Source of the DNA: a bacterium
Lineage (GTDB): Bacteria > UBP6 > UBA1177
Assembly (NCBI GenBank): GCA_017963125.1
Contig: JAGCUA010000045.1
Coordinates: forward strand, 1 to 52,031
Length of the DNA stretch: 52,031 nt
Direction of reading: 5' to 3'
Made by a program: the position numbers and the translations under genes. Under the pieces are notes generated by a model. That model was not told the origin of the DNA and did not search any database. It saw only the letters and a list, made by a program, of their open reading frames with translations. The stretch's first letter is position 1, and every line of letters starts with the position of its first letter. This document shows, piece after piece, positions 9,396 through 17,054 of the stretch.

Positions 9396-10325
9396 TTATT
9401 TTGAAAACTGTTTCTCTGTAATATATGAATTTATTTCATCATACAATATTTGGGATATGCGTGAACCAACGTGTCCGCCACCAACAACCGGAACTATCTT
9501 GATTTGATGTAACGATTTTTGTAATTCATAAATGATTGAAATAGGTGTGAAATAATCGCAGTCTCCATGTATAATTGTGATGGGTATGTTTTTTATGCTG
9601 TCTAAATTATTCAAGATTCTTTCTCTGATCCCGAAATAATTATTTGCAGCATAATGTAGCAAAATATGTTTGCTGGAAATGAGCGCGTCATCAATTTTTT
9701 CCGGAAATGTATACGTAACAGAATCGCGTCCGGTGAATAGTTCTATTTCCCAGTTGATCCAGGCATGAATAATGTTTTCTTGTTGTTCTCTGCCTGCGTT
9801 ATCAATTGTGTGTAATAAATCAGAACTGTTTTTGCAGCCTATGGCGGAAATGAATTTATTATAAGATTCGGAATTTTTATTTTTTGCGGAATCACCGAAA
9901 CACTGCTCATCAAAATTGTAAGGAATAAATAGTGACGATAAAAATAGAGATTTAACCATTGTTGGATTGTGCATGGCAAAAAGCATTGCCAATGTGGAAC
10001 CATAAGAAAAGCCCATTAAATAACATTCTTTGACATTCAAAAAATCCAACAGTTTTTTTGCATCTGCAATTGCTGTGTCCGGTGTATTGTCGTGAGTTTC
10101 CCCTAATGGAATCGAATTTCCGCAACCACGCTGATGGAATAAGATAGTATGATATTTATCTTTATTGATGAATGCTATGTATTTGACCTTAAAAGTGGCT
10201 CCAGGTCCGCCATGAAAACAAAGCAACGGTATACCATCCGGATTGCCCATTGTTGCATAATATATCTTGTGTTTATCTGATACCTGCAGAAAACCTTGTT
10301 GTAGAATCGGTATATTATCAATCAT
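9396..10325 (-). CDS. Alpha/beta hydrolase, proline iminopeptidase-like (peptidase family S33)
   Basis: This 309-residue protein has the S33 aminopeptidase layout: an HGGPG oxyanion motif at 38-42, HQRGCGNS at 64-71 (DQRGxGxS in relatives), nucleophile Ser107 in GFSYGS, an Asp in HGDCDYF near 260 and the final His in GGGHVGS. The cap domain is helical. No signal peptide is seen, so it is likely cytoplasmic and may release N-terminal proline or act as a general esterase; the substrate cannot be read from sequence. Base composition and codon use (many AAT, ATA, TTA codons) match the glycan cluster that starts divergently 158 bases away, and differ from rpmB and nusA. It probably belongs to the same acquired block. 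Confidence 0.8.
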   Translation of the reverse strand: MIDNIPILQQGFLQVSDKHKIYYATMGNPDGIPLLCFHGGPGATFKVKYIAFINKDKYHTILFHQRGCGNSIPLGETHDNTPDTAIADAKKLLDFLNVKECYLMGFSYGSTLAMLFAMHNPTMVKSLFLSSLFIPYNFDEQCFGDSAKNKNSESYNKFISAIGCKNSSDLLHTIDNAGREQQENIIHAWINWEIELFTGRDSVTYTFPEKIDDALISSKHILLHYAANNYFGIRERILNNLDSIKNIPITIIHGDCDYFTPISIIYELQKSLHQIKIVPVVGGGHVGSRISQILYDEINSYITEKQFSK

Positions 10326-10351
10326 TACGAGCCTTTATTTTGCTTCTTATG

Positions 10352-10434
10352 ATCAAGAAAAAGCAATACGTTTCTATTGATCATACATAGTTGCAGAGTA
10401 CAGTTAAATCAAGAAAAAGCAGATGTTTTTCTTG
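10352..10434. repeat. Direct repeat pair and hairpin in the divergent promoter region
   Basis: The 14-mer ATCAAGAAAAAGCA occurs at 10352-10365 and again at 10408-10421. The second copy forms the left arm of a perfect nine-pair hairpin (CAAGAAAAA / TTTTTCTTG, 10410-10434) whose right arm runs into the -35 box at 10432. This could be an operator or simply a remnant of insertion of the AT-rich block. Confidence 0.5.
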
Positions 10435-10460
10435 ACAATCAAATGTGTCCAAAATAAAAA
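10432..10460 (+). promoter_or_regulatory. Promoter of the glycan cluster
   Basis: A perfect -35 TTGACA (10432-10437), a 17-base spacer and TAAAAA (10455-10460, four of six) lie about 23 bases before the first gene's ATG. The -35 overlaps the right arm of a hairpin, suggesting a possible control site. Confidence 0.6.
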
Positions 10461-10482
10461 TGCGACCGAATAGGTGGGTCAT

Positions 10483-11157
10483 ATGAGTTTTGATAATACA
10501 AGGTGTTTGTTTCTATCGTTGGGCGAAAATTGTCTTGTCGATGATGTGCTGCAACGACACGGGTTAAAGGTTTTTTCTACCCCGTATTCGTTTGCACGCT
10601 CCAATATAGACTATGCCATAGAATTAGAAAGAACAGAGTACAGTACATTATTGTCAAAAGACAATTTATACTATGTAAAAAATAGTAAAGTAATCAGGTC
10701 AAATGTCATCAAAGATTGCGATAATATTTATGATTTTCAGCATTTAAATGGTTTTGAATTTACGCATCATGATGTCATATCCGATTCCAGCAAAGCGGAG
10801 AGTTATAAGCGAAAAGTAAACCGTATGAAAGAATTAAAATATTCAAAAGATGTGTTATGTTTTTTGTATCATTATAGATACAACGAGAATATGGATGTGC
10901 AGAAAATAATAGATAAGGCAGGCACTTTTCTAAAATATTATAACAGCAGAGCTTTTATGGTTGTGTTTTTTCAAAATATACAATCGGAACATCGGGGTGT
11001 TATAGAAAAAACTGTGGCAGATAATGTAATAACGTTTGAATTTATTACGCCTTATGTATGGCAAGGCACTGATAAAACTAAATTTTTTGCTAGAAATGAA
11101 GATGATTTAATGACGATCATGCTGGATAGTGTAAAAATTGCAGCAACCCAAAGGTGA
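10483..11157 (+). CDS. DUF1796 family putative papain-like cysteine peptidase
   Basis: The protein has 224 residues. The N-terminal block LSLGENCLVDDVLQRHG, followed by STPYSFARSNIDYAIEL, matches the DUF1796 signature as I recall it, with the proposed catalytic Cys in GENC. A histidine-rich stretch (EFTHHD, about residue 95) could supply the general base. Members occur in capsule, LPS and spore-coat gene clusters, but no reaction is established. I chose ATG 10483, preceded by AGGTGG at good spacing, over the GTG at 10474 that lies inside this ribosome site. It is the first gene of the five-gene glycan cluster and shares its AT-rich codon use. Confidence 0.72.
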   Translation: MSFDNTRCLFLSLGENCLVDDVLQRHGLKVFSTPYSFARSNIDYAIELERTEYSTLLSKDNLYYVKNSKVIRSNVIKDCDNIYDFQHLNGFEFTHHDVISDSSKAESYKRKVNRMKELKYSKDVLCFLYHYRYNENMDVQKIIDKAGTFLKYYNSRAFMVVFFQNIQSEHRGVIEKTVADNVITFEFITPYVWQGTDKTKFFARNEDDLMTIMLDSVKIAATQR

Positions 11158-11183
11158 TAAAAATATAGGTGTTTTGTTAAATT

Positions 11184-12143
11184 ATGACTGTAGATGTAAA
11201 TGTTATAGTAATATGTTGGAATGCCCTTGAATATACAAGAGTTACCATAGATTCGCTTTTTGCAAAAACAGATGTCCCTTTCAGTTTGACTTTGGTGGAT
11301 AACGGTTCAGCTGATGGAACATTGGAATATTTAAAATCAATTAAAACTTCAGAATATTTAAGATCTATAAACATAATTCACAATGATGAAAACATGGGTG
11401 TCGGATATGCGTATAATCAGGGTTTGCAGGTTTCAATAGCCAATAATTATAAGTTTTCATGTTTTTGTAATAATGATTTGTTCTTTTCACAGGGCTGGTT
11501 GAGAACATTGGTGAATGCTGCACAGAGCAACGATAATGTCATAGCGATAACACCGTTGCGTCCGTCTTGTACGACAAAATATAGTAAAAACATAACATCT
11601 ATAAAGAAGCTGTTATCCATTGCGGAAACATCAAATTGGCGAGAAGAATTAGAAAATTACATGGAAATGCCGGTAGATAATTTTGAAGATTTTGCAAAGA
11701 AAATTTCGCAAGCCAATGGCAGCGGAACAGAAATAATAAAGTTCCCGAATTCTTTAAGCACATGTGTATGCTTGGTAAAAACAGATGTCTTTGCAAAGCT
11801 TGGATATTTTGCAGATGCATCTTTTCCGAAGTATGGCGGGGAAGATATTGATATGTGCTGGACATTGATGAAAATGGGATATGATTGTGCTGTCTGTCAT
11901 GATGTTTATGTTCATCATTTCAGAGGAAAATCGATCAAATGTCTGGATAGAAACAAAATGTTAAAGGTTTCAAATAAAATCCTGTTTGATAAATGGAAAG
12001 CCGAGATACTAAGCTTTTTGCTGGATTGTAAAAATATAGATCGTGTTCTGGCAACGGACAACGAAGGGGAAGGTTGGCTTTTAAGTCAACTGAATAAAGA
12101 CATAGATTTGAAAAGAGAATTGGAAGATGACAGAAAGCATTAA
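11184..12143 (+). CDS. Glycosyltransferase family 2
   Basis: This 319-residue protein has a GT-A fold N-terminus: VIVICWNALEYTRVTIDSL, LVDNGSADGTLEYL and NMGVGYAYNQGL are the nucleotide-binding signatures of rhamnosyltransferase-like GT2 enzymes. FCNNDLFFSQGW supplies the DxD-equivalent, and FPKYGGEDIDMCWTLMKMGYD the acceptor-side ED motif. There is no membrane segment, so it would work at the cytoplasmic face on a lipid-linked or nucleotide-linked acceptor. The sugar is not predictable. The 3' end overlaps the following histidine phosphatase gene by 17 bases, implying coupled synthesis. Confidence 0.86.
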   Translation: MTVDVNVIVICWNALEYTRVTIDSLFAKTDVPFSLTLVDNGSADGTLEYLKSIKTSEYLRSINIIHNDENMGVGYAYNQGLQVSIANNYKFSCFCNNDLFFSQGWLRTLVNAAQSNDNVIAITPLRPSCTTKYSKNITSIKKLLSIAETSNWREELENYMEMPVDNFEDFAKKISQANGSGTEIIKFPNSLSTCVCLVKTDVFAKLGYFADASFPKYGGEDIDMCWTLMKMGYDCAVCHDVYVHHFRGKSIKCLDRNKMLKVSNKILFDKWKAEILSFLLDCKNIDRVLATDNEGEGWLLSQLNKDIDLKRELEDDRKH

Positions 12144-12870
12144 ATTTTTTATGATGCGTCATAGTCGTGATGACAGTTCATATATAGACGGTAAAAATAA
12201 CACATCTTTGACAGCTGAGGGTATAAATATTGCTAAAAATGCTGCAAAAGATTTGTCTGCCAGATTAGGTAAATTAAATACAATGATAAACTTGCGTTCC
12301 GGACCGAAACAACGCGTTGTACAAACATTGGAAATACTGGCAGAGCAGTTATATATTGATCATGTGCCATACACAATAACGTATGATGACAACTTGATTG
12401 AACTGTTTCAGGGGAATATGGAATTGCAGGGATTGAGCCATTATGATAAAGTTGCCGGATTGCATTATGCTTGGATCGCGTTTGGTCAAGAACGCGCAAA
12501 AGGCAACTTTAATTATCGTTTCGGCCAGCCTCACCCGGAAATGATAAGCACTTTTATCAAATATCCATACGGAGAAACTCATAACGAATTTTTGTTAAGA
12601 ATAGCTACTGCATATCGGACTTTTATCAAAGATTCTATTGAAAATAAATCAGTCGGTGTCGTTATATCTCATAGAGGCGGAATTCGTGAGTTCATGAATT
12701 TCACATATGCAGTGAACAATAATATAGATTTCCAGGATTGCCATGTTTGTGATTCGTCGCAAATTGCATTTTGTGAAATTATGGAAGCACAAATAGATTC
12801 TCCAAAAATCGCTTTGGATGAAATTGGCAGATATATACAATTGTTGAATGAGAGGATTCATCAGAAATGA
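12127..12870 (+). CDS. Histidine phosphatase superfamily protein (phosphoglycerate mutase-like)
   Basis: The protein has 247 residues. The catalytic block FFMMRHSRDD places the phospho-accepting His in RHS rather than the usual RHG. LRSGPKQRVVQTLEIL is the second conserved block (SxxxR..qT), a Glu lies in ELFQG, and the final His is in VISHRGGIREF. This set indicates a working phosphatase or mutase. The substrate is unknown; between two glycosyltransferases a sugar phosphate or glycan phosphate is plausible. It overlaps the upstream GT2 by 17 bases and the downstream GT4 by 4 bases (ATGA), so it is in the same operon. An alternative is a small-molecule phosphatase of nucleotide-sugar supply. 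Confidence 0.78.
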   Translation: MTESIKFFMMRHSRDDSSYIDGKNNTSLTAEGINIAKNAAKDLSARLGKLNTMINLRSGPKQRVVQTLEILAEQLYIDHVPYTITYDDNLIELFQGNMELQGLSHYDKVAGLHYAWIAFGQERAKGNFNYRFGQPHPEMISTFIKYPYGETHNEFLLRIATAYRTFIKDSIENKSVGVVISHRGGIREFMNFTYAVNNNIDFQDCHVCDSSQIAFCEIMEAQIDSPKIALDEIGRYIQLLNERIHQK

Positions 12871-13991
12871 AAGTGATCGGGATCAATAATCCACGAACTT
12901 CTTTCTATGTCGGCGGGGCAGAAATGGTTTCCATGGAGCACGCCAAAAGTTTTGTGCAACTTGGAAACAAAGTATATTTCTTTACGGTGAATCCGTGTTC
13001 AATAGGTAAAGAATATTCTGAGCAATATTTAAAGTTCAAATATGAGTATGCTGACACGATATCATTCTTGGAAGCAGATATGGATAAAACAGGAGTTACG
13101 GCATACAGACAGTTCGAAACATCAGAAAAAGCATTTTGGTATACCGCATCTATTTATTACAACAGGTCTTTATACAATAAAATTGGCAAAACAGACAATC
13201 AGTTTGATTTCCTCTTGTCTTATTTTAATCTTGATGCGATAGTGATCCCAACTGACAAGGTGAAGCAAAATGTGTTGTATTTGTGCGGTATTCCCAAAGA
13301 AGACGATATGGATAGAATAGTTTTTCTGGCGATGTACAATAAAGTTATTGCTATTACGCAGGAAACAAAAGAATATTGGCAAAAATATCTGTTGCAAGAT
13401 ATCAGTGTAGTTCATACCGGTGTTGATAACAATCGTTTTGTTGCCGGCCAAAAACAGGAGAATATTTTACGTATTTTATTCATTGGGCGCCTGATGGAAC
13501 GAAAGGGGGCTCAATTATTATTAAAAGCTTTGACACAAATTCCCGAAAGTATCAAAAAAAATATTTATGTAGATATTGTTGGAGACGGACCGAGCAGACA
13601 AATGCTGGAAAATTTAACGCGAGAATACAATTTGTCGGACATTGTGTGTTTCCACGGTGAATCTTTTGAACCGGAAATATTTTTCAAAAATGCGGATTTG
13701 GCGGTTTTTCCGTCGTTATACGGCGAAGGATTGCAAGGGGTGATCCTGGAGGCAATGTCGGCAGGTCTATGTGTGATCGCCAGTGAAACAGAAATCAACA
13801 AAGTTTTGTTGAAAGATAATCGTGGTATTACAATAAAAATCAATGACAGTAATGATATTTGTGCCAAAATAATACAGTGTTTTCGTAATAGAAATTTAGT
13901 CAGAACATGCGGTAGTCTTGCACGTGAGTTTGTCGTGCAAAATTACACATGGGAACAAAAAACAAAAGAATTGCTGGAAAACATTTTATGA
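12867..13991 (+). CDS. Glycosyltransferase family 4 (GT-B fold)
   Basis: This 374-residue protein begins INNPRTSFYVGGAEMVSMEHAKSF, with the GGAE glycine loop of GT4 N-domains. It continues with ILFIGRLMERKGAQLLLKAL (nucleotide-binding start of the C-domain), VDIVGDGPSRQMLE, and the donor-binding FPSLYGEGLQGVILEAMSAGLCVIAS with the E-x7-E pair. It transfers a sugar from a nucleotide donor with retention of configuration; donor and acceptor are unknown. It is coupled by ATGA overlaps on both sides, to the histidine phosphatase before it and to the phosphatase-glycosyltransferase fusion after it. Confidence 0.88.
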   Translation: MKVIGINNPRTSFYVGGAEMVSMEHAKSFVQLGNKVYFFTVNPCSIGKEYSEQYLKFKYEYADTISFLEADMDKTGVTAYRQFETSEKAFWYTASIYYNRSLYNKIGKTDNQFDFLLSYFNLDAIVIPTDKVKQNVLYLCGIPKEDDMDRIVFLAMYNKVIAITQETKEYWQKYLLQDISVVHTGVDNNRFVAGQKQENILRILFIGRLMERKGAQLLLKALTQIPESIKKNIYVDIVGDGPSRQMLENLTREYNLSDIVCFHGESFEPEIFFKNADLAVFPSLYGEGLQGVILEAMSAGLCVIASETEINKVLLKDNRGITIKINDSNDICAKIIQCFRNRNLVRTCGSLAREFVVQNYTWEQKTKELLENIL

Positions 13992-15559
13992 AAGTTTTGT
14001 TTATAAGGCACGGGGAGTGTTTAGCAGATGCTGAAAAGCTTGAATCTGCTTATCCGGATTTTTTGAACGGATTGACTGATGAAGGGGTTAGACAGACACA
14101 AAATATTGCCGGCACTATTAGAGATAAGGTCGAAGCAATATATGCTTCCCCGTATCAACGTACAGTATCAACAGCTCGGATCTTTGCTGATACACGCAAA
14201 GAAAAGTATGATGTCGTTGTAGATGACAGATTGCGTGAAATAAATTATGACAGTGAAAATAAACGGGAAGTGATTACAAGAATGTTCGGTTTTTTGATAG
14301 ATGTCTTTAATAAACATAAAGAAAACGAAGCCGTTCTTGCCGTTTCTCATACAGGTGCCATATCTGTCACGGAATACGAATTCAGTGCTGTCACCGGTGA
14401 ATACACGGAAGCAATAAATATCAATGTTAAAGATTTCGTTTTAAATGAAACAAATGTCGCAAAGTTAAAAGAATATTTGGATGACTCGAACGAAGATGAA
14501 GTGCAAAAACGTGTAAAATATGTCGAAAAGTACACTGTAAAAGATAGTGTCTTCGGGCCGGCAATTGTAAATATGGTTAAAAATACACTTGATGACATAG
14601 ATGTGTCCGAAGATATCATAGAAAAATTTATCTCGGGAATCTATAAAGATGAGATCAAACAAATATATTCATGCATTGATAAAAACAATTTGCCGAAATC
14701 AGAACCTGTGTTGATAACAGTGTTTAAAGATGCCTCCAATTTTATACGACATTTTGTGACGCATTACAAAAGCATGATTTCCAATTTTGTTTTTATCGAT
14801 AACGGCTCCACAGATGATTCTGTCAATATATTGAAGCAGATGTCCCGGGATGATAAAAATTTACACATAGATATCTGGTATACTGACGCAAAATATAACG
14901 GGACGAGAACCGGCGGATGGAGGCAGCGTCTTATATCTTTGTACGGTATAAATCGCTGGTGGCTGGTCGTTGATATAGATGAATTATTTGTGTTCGACGG
15001 CAAGGATATTTCTGCTATGGTAAAACATCTTGAAAACATCGGGGGAAAAGCTGCAATGGCCTTTATGATAGATATGTATCCAAAATGCAGCTTTAAACAG
15101 AAAGATGATATAAAAACAGAAGATATCATGCAGGAATACAGGTTTTTTGATAAAACAGGATATTCGAAAAATTACAACAATAAATATAGATACCGCTTTT
15201 TCGGCGGTTTGCGTAAAAGAGTATTTAATCTGATACCTTCATTACAAAAATTTCCTTTGGTTTACATTACAGAAAACACCCTCGGGATAAATTCGCATTT
15301 TTGGTATCCATATTCTGTAAATTACAATTCAGAACAATGTGCTTTTCTGTTACATTATAAGTTTTTACCAAATGATATAACAAAATACATAGACCGGGCG
15401 GCCAGCGGTGTTTATTATGCCGATTCCCGTGAATATAAAGCATATTTACAGAAAATAGGAATGGAATCCGATTTGCGGTTTTATGATCCTGAAGTCAGTC
15501 AGGAATATACTGGTTTCGATAGTTTGAAAAGTATAGTCGCTCAAGAAAATCAAACATAG
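13988..15559 (+). CDS. Histidine phosphatase fused to a GT2-like glycosyltransferase
   Basis: The protein has 523 residues in two domains. Residues 1 to about 150 are a histidine phosphatase: FIRHGECLADAEK (RHG), YASPYQRTVSTARIF, REINYD, and VSHTGAISVTE with the second His. After a linker of about 80 residues, the C-terminal half looks like the Glyco_tranf_2_4 type: VFKDASNFIRHFVTHYKSM, FVFIDNGSTDDSVNIL, and WWLVVDIDELFVFDG with a DxDE metal site. LHYKFLP near the end is also typical. I start at ATG 13988, which overlaps the GT4 stop (ATGA); the upstream in-frame start lies inside GT4. The fusion ties phosphatase and glycosyltransfer chemistry together physically. No secretion signal is present. 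Confidence 0.82.
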   Translation: MKVLFIRHGECLADAEKLESAYPDFLNGLTDEGVRQTQNIAGTIRDKVEAIYASPYQRTVSTARIFADTRKEKYDVVVDDRLREINYDSENKREVITRMFGFLIDVFNKHKENEAVLAVSHTGAISVTEYEFSAVTGEYTEAININVKDFVLNETNVAKLKEYLDDSNEDEVQKRVKYVEKYTVKDSVFGPAIVNMVKNTLDDIDVSEDIIEKFISGIYKDEIKQIYSCIDKNNLPKSEPVLITVFKDASNFIRHFVTHYKSMISNFVFIDNGSTDDSVNILKQMSRDDKNLHIDIWYTDAKYNGTRTGGWRQRLISLYGINRWWLVVDIDELFVFDGKDISAMVKHLENIGGKAAMAFMIDMYPKCSFKQKDDIKTEDIMQEYRFFDKTGYSKNYNNKYRYRFFGGLRKRVFNLIPSLQKFPLVYITENTLGINSHFWYPYSVNYNSEQCAFLLHYKFLPNDITKYIDRAASGVYYADSREYKAYLQKIGMESDLRFYDPEVSQEYTGFDSLKSIVAQENQT

Positions 15560-15729
15560 TTGATAGTTATCACAGAAGCCGGCGCTATGAAGCCGCTCCG
15601 TCATTATAAACCGATATTTTCTGTTCCGAAAAAACGAGCAGCTCTCGCATTTCAGCAAAAATCGAATATAATACTCCGGTTTTTGCGGTAGACGCCATCT
15701 TATGACGTCTCGATGGGTAGGGTTTCTGA
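15560..15729. other. Intergenic region at the right edge of the AT-rich block
   Basis: The composition changes back to that of the core genome here. A TATAAT at 15667-15672 could be the -10 of the ABC ATPase gene, but I find no good -35. A hairpin repeat lies at 15690-15710 and is listed separately. No ORF or RNA gene was recognised. Confidence 0.4.
15690..15710. repeat. Interspersed palindromic repeat, copy 1 (AGACGCCAT-3-ATGACGTCT)
   Basis: This 21-base imperfect palindrome is identical to the one at 27032-27052 except in its three-base loop (CTT here, AAT there). The stem pairs eight of nine positions; the mismatch is a G-T wobble in the minus-strand RNA. No T tract follows on the plus strand, so it is unlikely to terminate transcription here. 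Confidence 0.65.
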
Positions 15730-16503
15730 ATGCTGGAAATTAAAAATCTCTCGGTTGCGATTTCAGGGAAGGAAATCATTCACGATATTTCGTTTTCTGC
15801 GGAAAAGTCTGAGAATATTTCGCTGATAGGAACGAACGGTGCAGGAAAGACGACGCTTCTGCGTGCTGTTTCTTCGCTTCTGAAGCATTCGGGAAGTGTT
15901 CTCTCGAATGGTGTCGAAGTTGCCTCGATGAGCGAGCGTGAGCGGGCAAAACTCATTTCGTTCGTGCCTCAGGGTGCTGAGATCACGGGTGATTTTGATG
16001 TTTCTCACTTCCTTGAACTTTCGCGTTATCCTTACAGAAAGCCGTGGGAAAAACTTTCCGCAGATGATAAAGCAGCAATAGACCGGGCGCTGGAACTCAC
16101 TGATACGAAAAAATTTCTGTCGAGAAAGATCGGCACTTTGAGCGGCGGCGAAAGGCAGAGGATCCTTATTGCGGGAGCTATCGCGCAGGAAAGCGGGATC
16201 CTGCTTCTCGACGAACCTTTGACTTATCTTGATCCGGTGCAGCGGATAGGAATTTCCGAAATCATAAGAAAGATCGCGGCCAGCGGCAGGCTTGTTATAA
16301 CCGTGACGCACGAAATCAACGAAGCACTTGTTTTTTCGGACAGGATCCTCGCTTTGAAAGAGGGTAGACTCGTTTTTGACAGTACTCCGGCGGAACTTGT
16401 AAAAAGCGGAAACCTGAAAACTCTTTTCAACAGCGAGTTTCTGACTTTCGGTGCTTTTGAAGAGGGAAAATCTCTCGTTTTTCCAAAATTCGATCAGGCG
16501 TAA
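15730..16503 (+). CDS. ABC transporter ATP-binding protein, FecE/BtuD type
   Basis: This 257-residue ATPase shows Walker A GTNGAGKTT (about 34-42), a Q-loop in FVPQGAE, signature LSGGERQRI, Walker B ILLLDEP, a D-loop, and the switch His in TVTHE. The closest remembered relatives are importers of iron-siderophore or cobalamin (FecE/BtuD/HmuV). No permease or binding protein is adjacent, so its partners must be encoded elsewhere. The 3' end overlaps the convergent nadD gene by about 10 bases. No cobalamin riboswitch or Fur-box-like element is evident upstream. Confidence 0.86.
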   Translation: MLEIKNLSVAISGKEIIHDISFSAEKSENISLIGTNGAGKTTLLRAVSSLLKHSGSVLSNGVEVASMSERERAKLISFVPQGAEITGDFDVSHFLELSRYPYRKPWEKLSADDKAAIDRALELTDTKKFLSRKIGTLSGGERQRILIAGAIAQESGILLLDEPLTYLDPVQRIGISEIIRKIAASGRLVITVTHEINEALVFSDRILALKEGRLVFDSTPAELVKSGNLKTLFNSEFLTFGAFEEGKSLVFPKFDQA

Positions 16504-17054
16504 AGCCCGTTTTTCCTTATATATTCCATGATCCCGGCAGGAAGAAAGAGGTCGGGATCCTGATTTTCTTTGATCATATTTTTTATCATAGTGCTCGAGA
16601 TGTCGGGAAGTGAAAAACCTCTCTCTTTTTCTTCGCCTCTGCCGATAACGACTATTTCGCGGCACGTTTTTTCGATTTTATCGAAATCCTTCCATTTTTC
16701 GCGGACATCCCAGTTGTCTGAGCCGATGATAAGTGAAAAATCGTTTTCAGGAAAATTTGCTTTGAGATGTCTGATCAAATCGACGGTGTAGACTACTTCA
16801 AGTCCGAGTTCTCTTTCTACTGCGAGGACTTTTGCCTTTTTGCCGAAAGGTTTTGCCATGATGCGGCACATCTCAAGTCTTTTTTCAAAATCGCTCGGAT
16901 GAAAGCCGAATGGGTGCGAGAAACTTGGAATGACCCAGACTTCGTCGAAACCGTATTTTTCGAGAGCGAGAAATATGCTGAGCTGGTGACCCAGGTGCGG
17001 CGGATCGAATTTGCCGCCGAAAACGGCTGTGTTTGTTGCTTTTCCGTGGATCAT
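16494..17054 (-). CDS. nadD: Nicotinate-nucleotide adenylyltransferase
   Basis: This 186-residue protein adenylates nicotinic acid mononucleotide in NAD synthesis. The nucleotidyltransferase signature GGKFDPPHLGHQLS (H-x-x-H equivalent) is near residue 13, followed by WVIPSFSHPFG, DFSLIIGSDNW and the C-terminal ISSTMIK motif (ISSTxIR in relatives). The length fits the family. It overlaps the upstream gene by 4 bases (ATGA at 17051-17054) and is the last gene of the prmA-gtrA-dapF operon. Its 3' end overlaps the convergent ABC ATPase gene. Confidence 0.9.
   Translation of the reverse strand: MIHGKATNTAVFGGKFDPPHLGHQLSIFLALEKYGFDEVWVIPSFSHPFGFHPSDFEKRLEMCRIMAKPFGKKAKVLAVERELGLEVVYTVDLIRHLKANFPENDFSLIIGSDNWDVREKWKDFDKIEKTCREIVVIGRGEEKERGFSLPDISSTMIKNMIKENQDPDLFLPAGIMEYIRKNGLYA

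Noticed and set aside
10352..10421. 14-base direct repeats considered as attachment sites of a mobile element
   Set aside because: Only 56 bases apart in the same gap, with no integrase or transposase; they cannot bound the island.
15690..15710. Palindrome considered as a terminator of the glycan cluster
   Set aside because: No T tract follows on the plus strand, and it lies 130 bases after the stop; better treated as a repeat copy.
15560..15729. Possible cobalamin riboswitch or iron box before the ABC ATPase gene
   Set aside because: No B12-box-like sequence or Fur-like 19-base palindrome could be found in the 170 bases.
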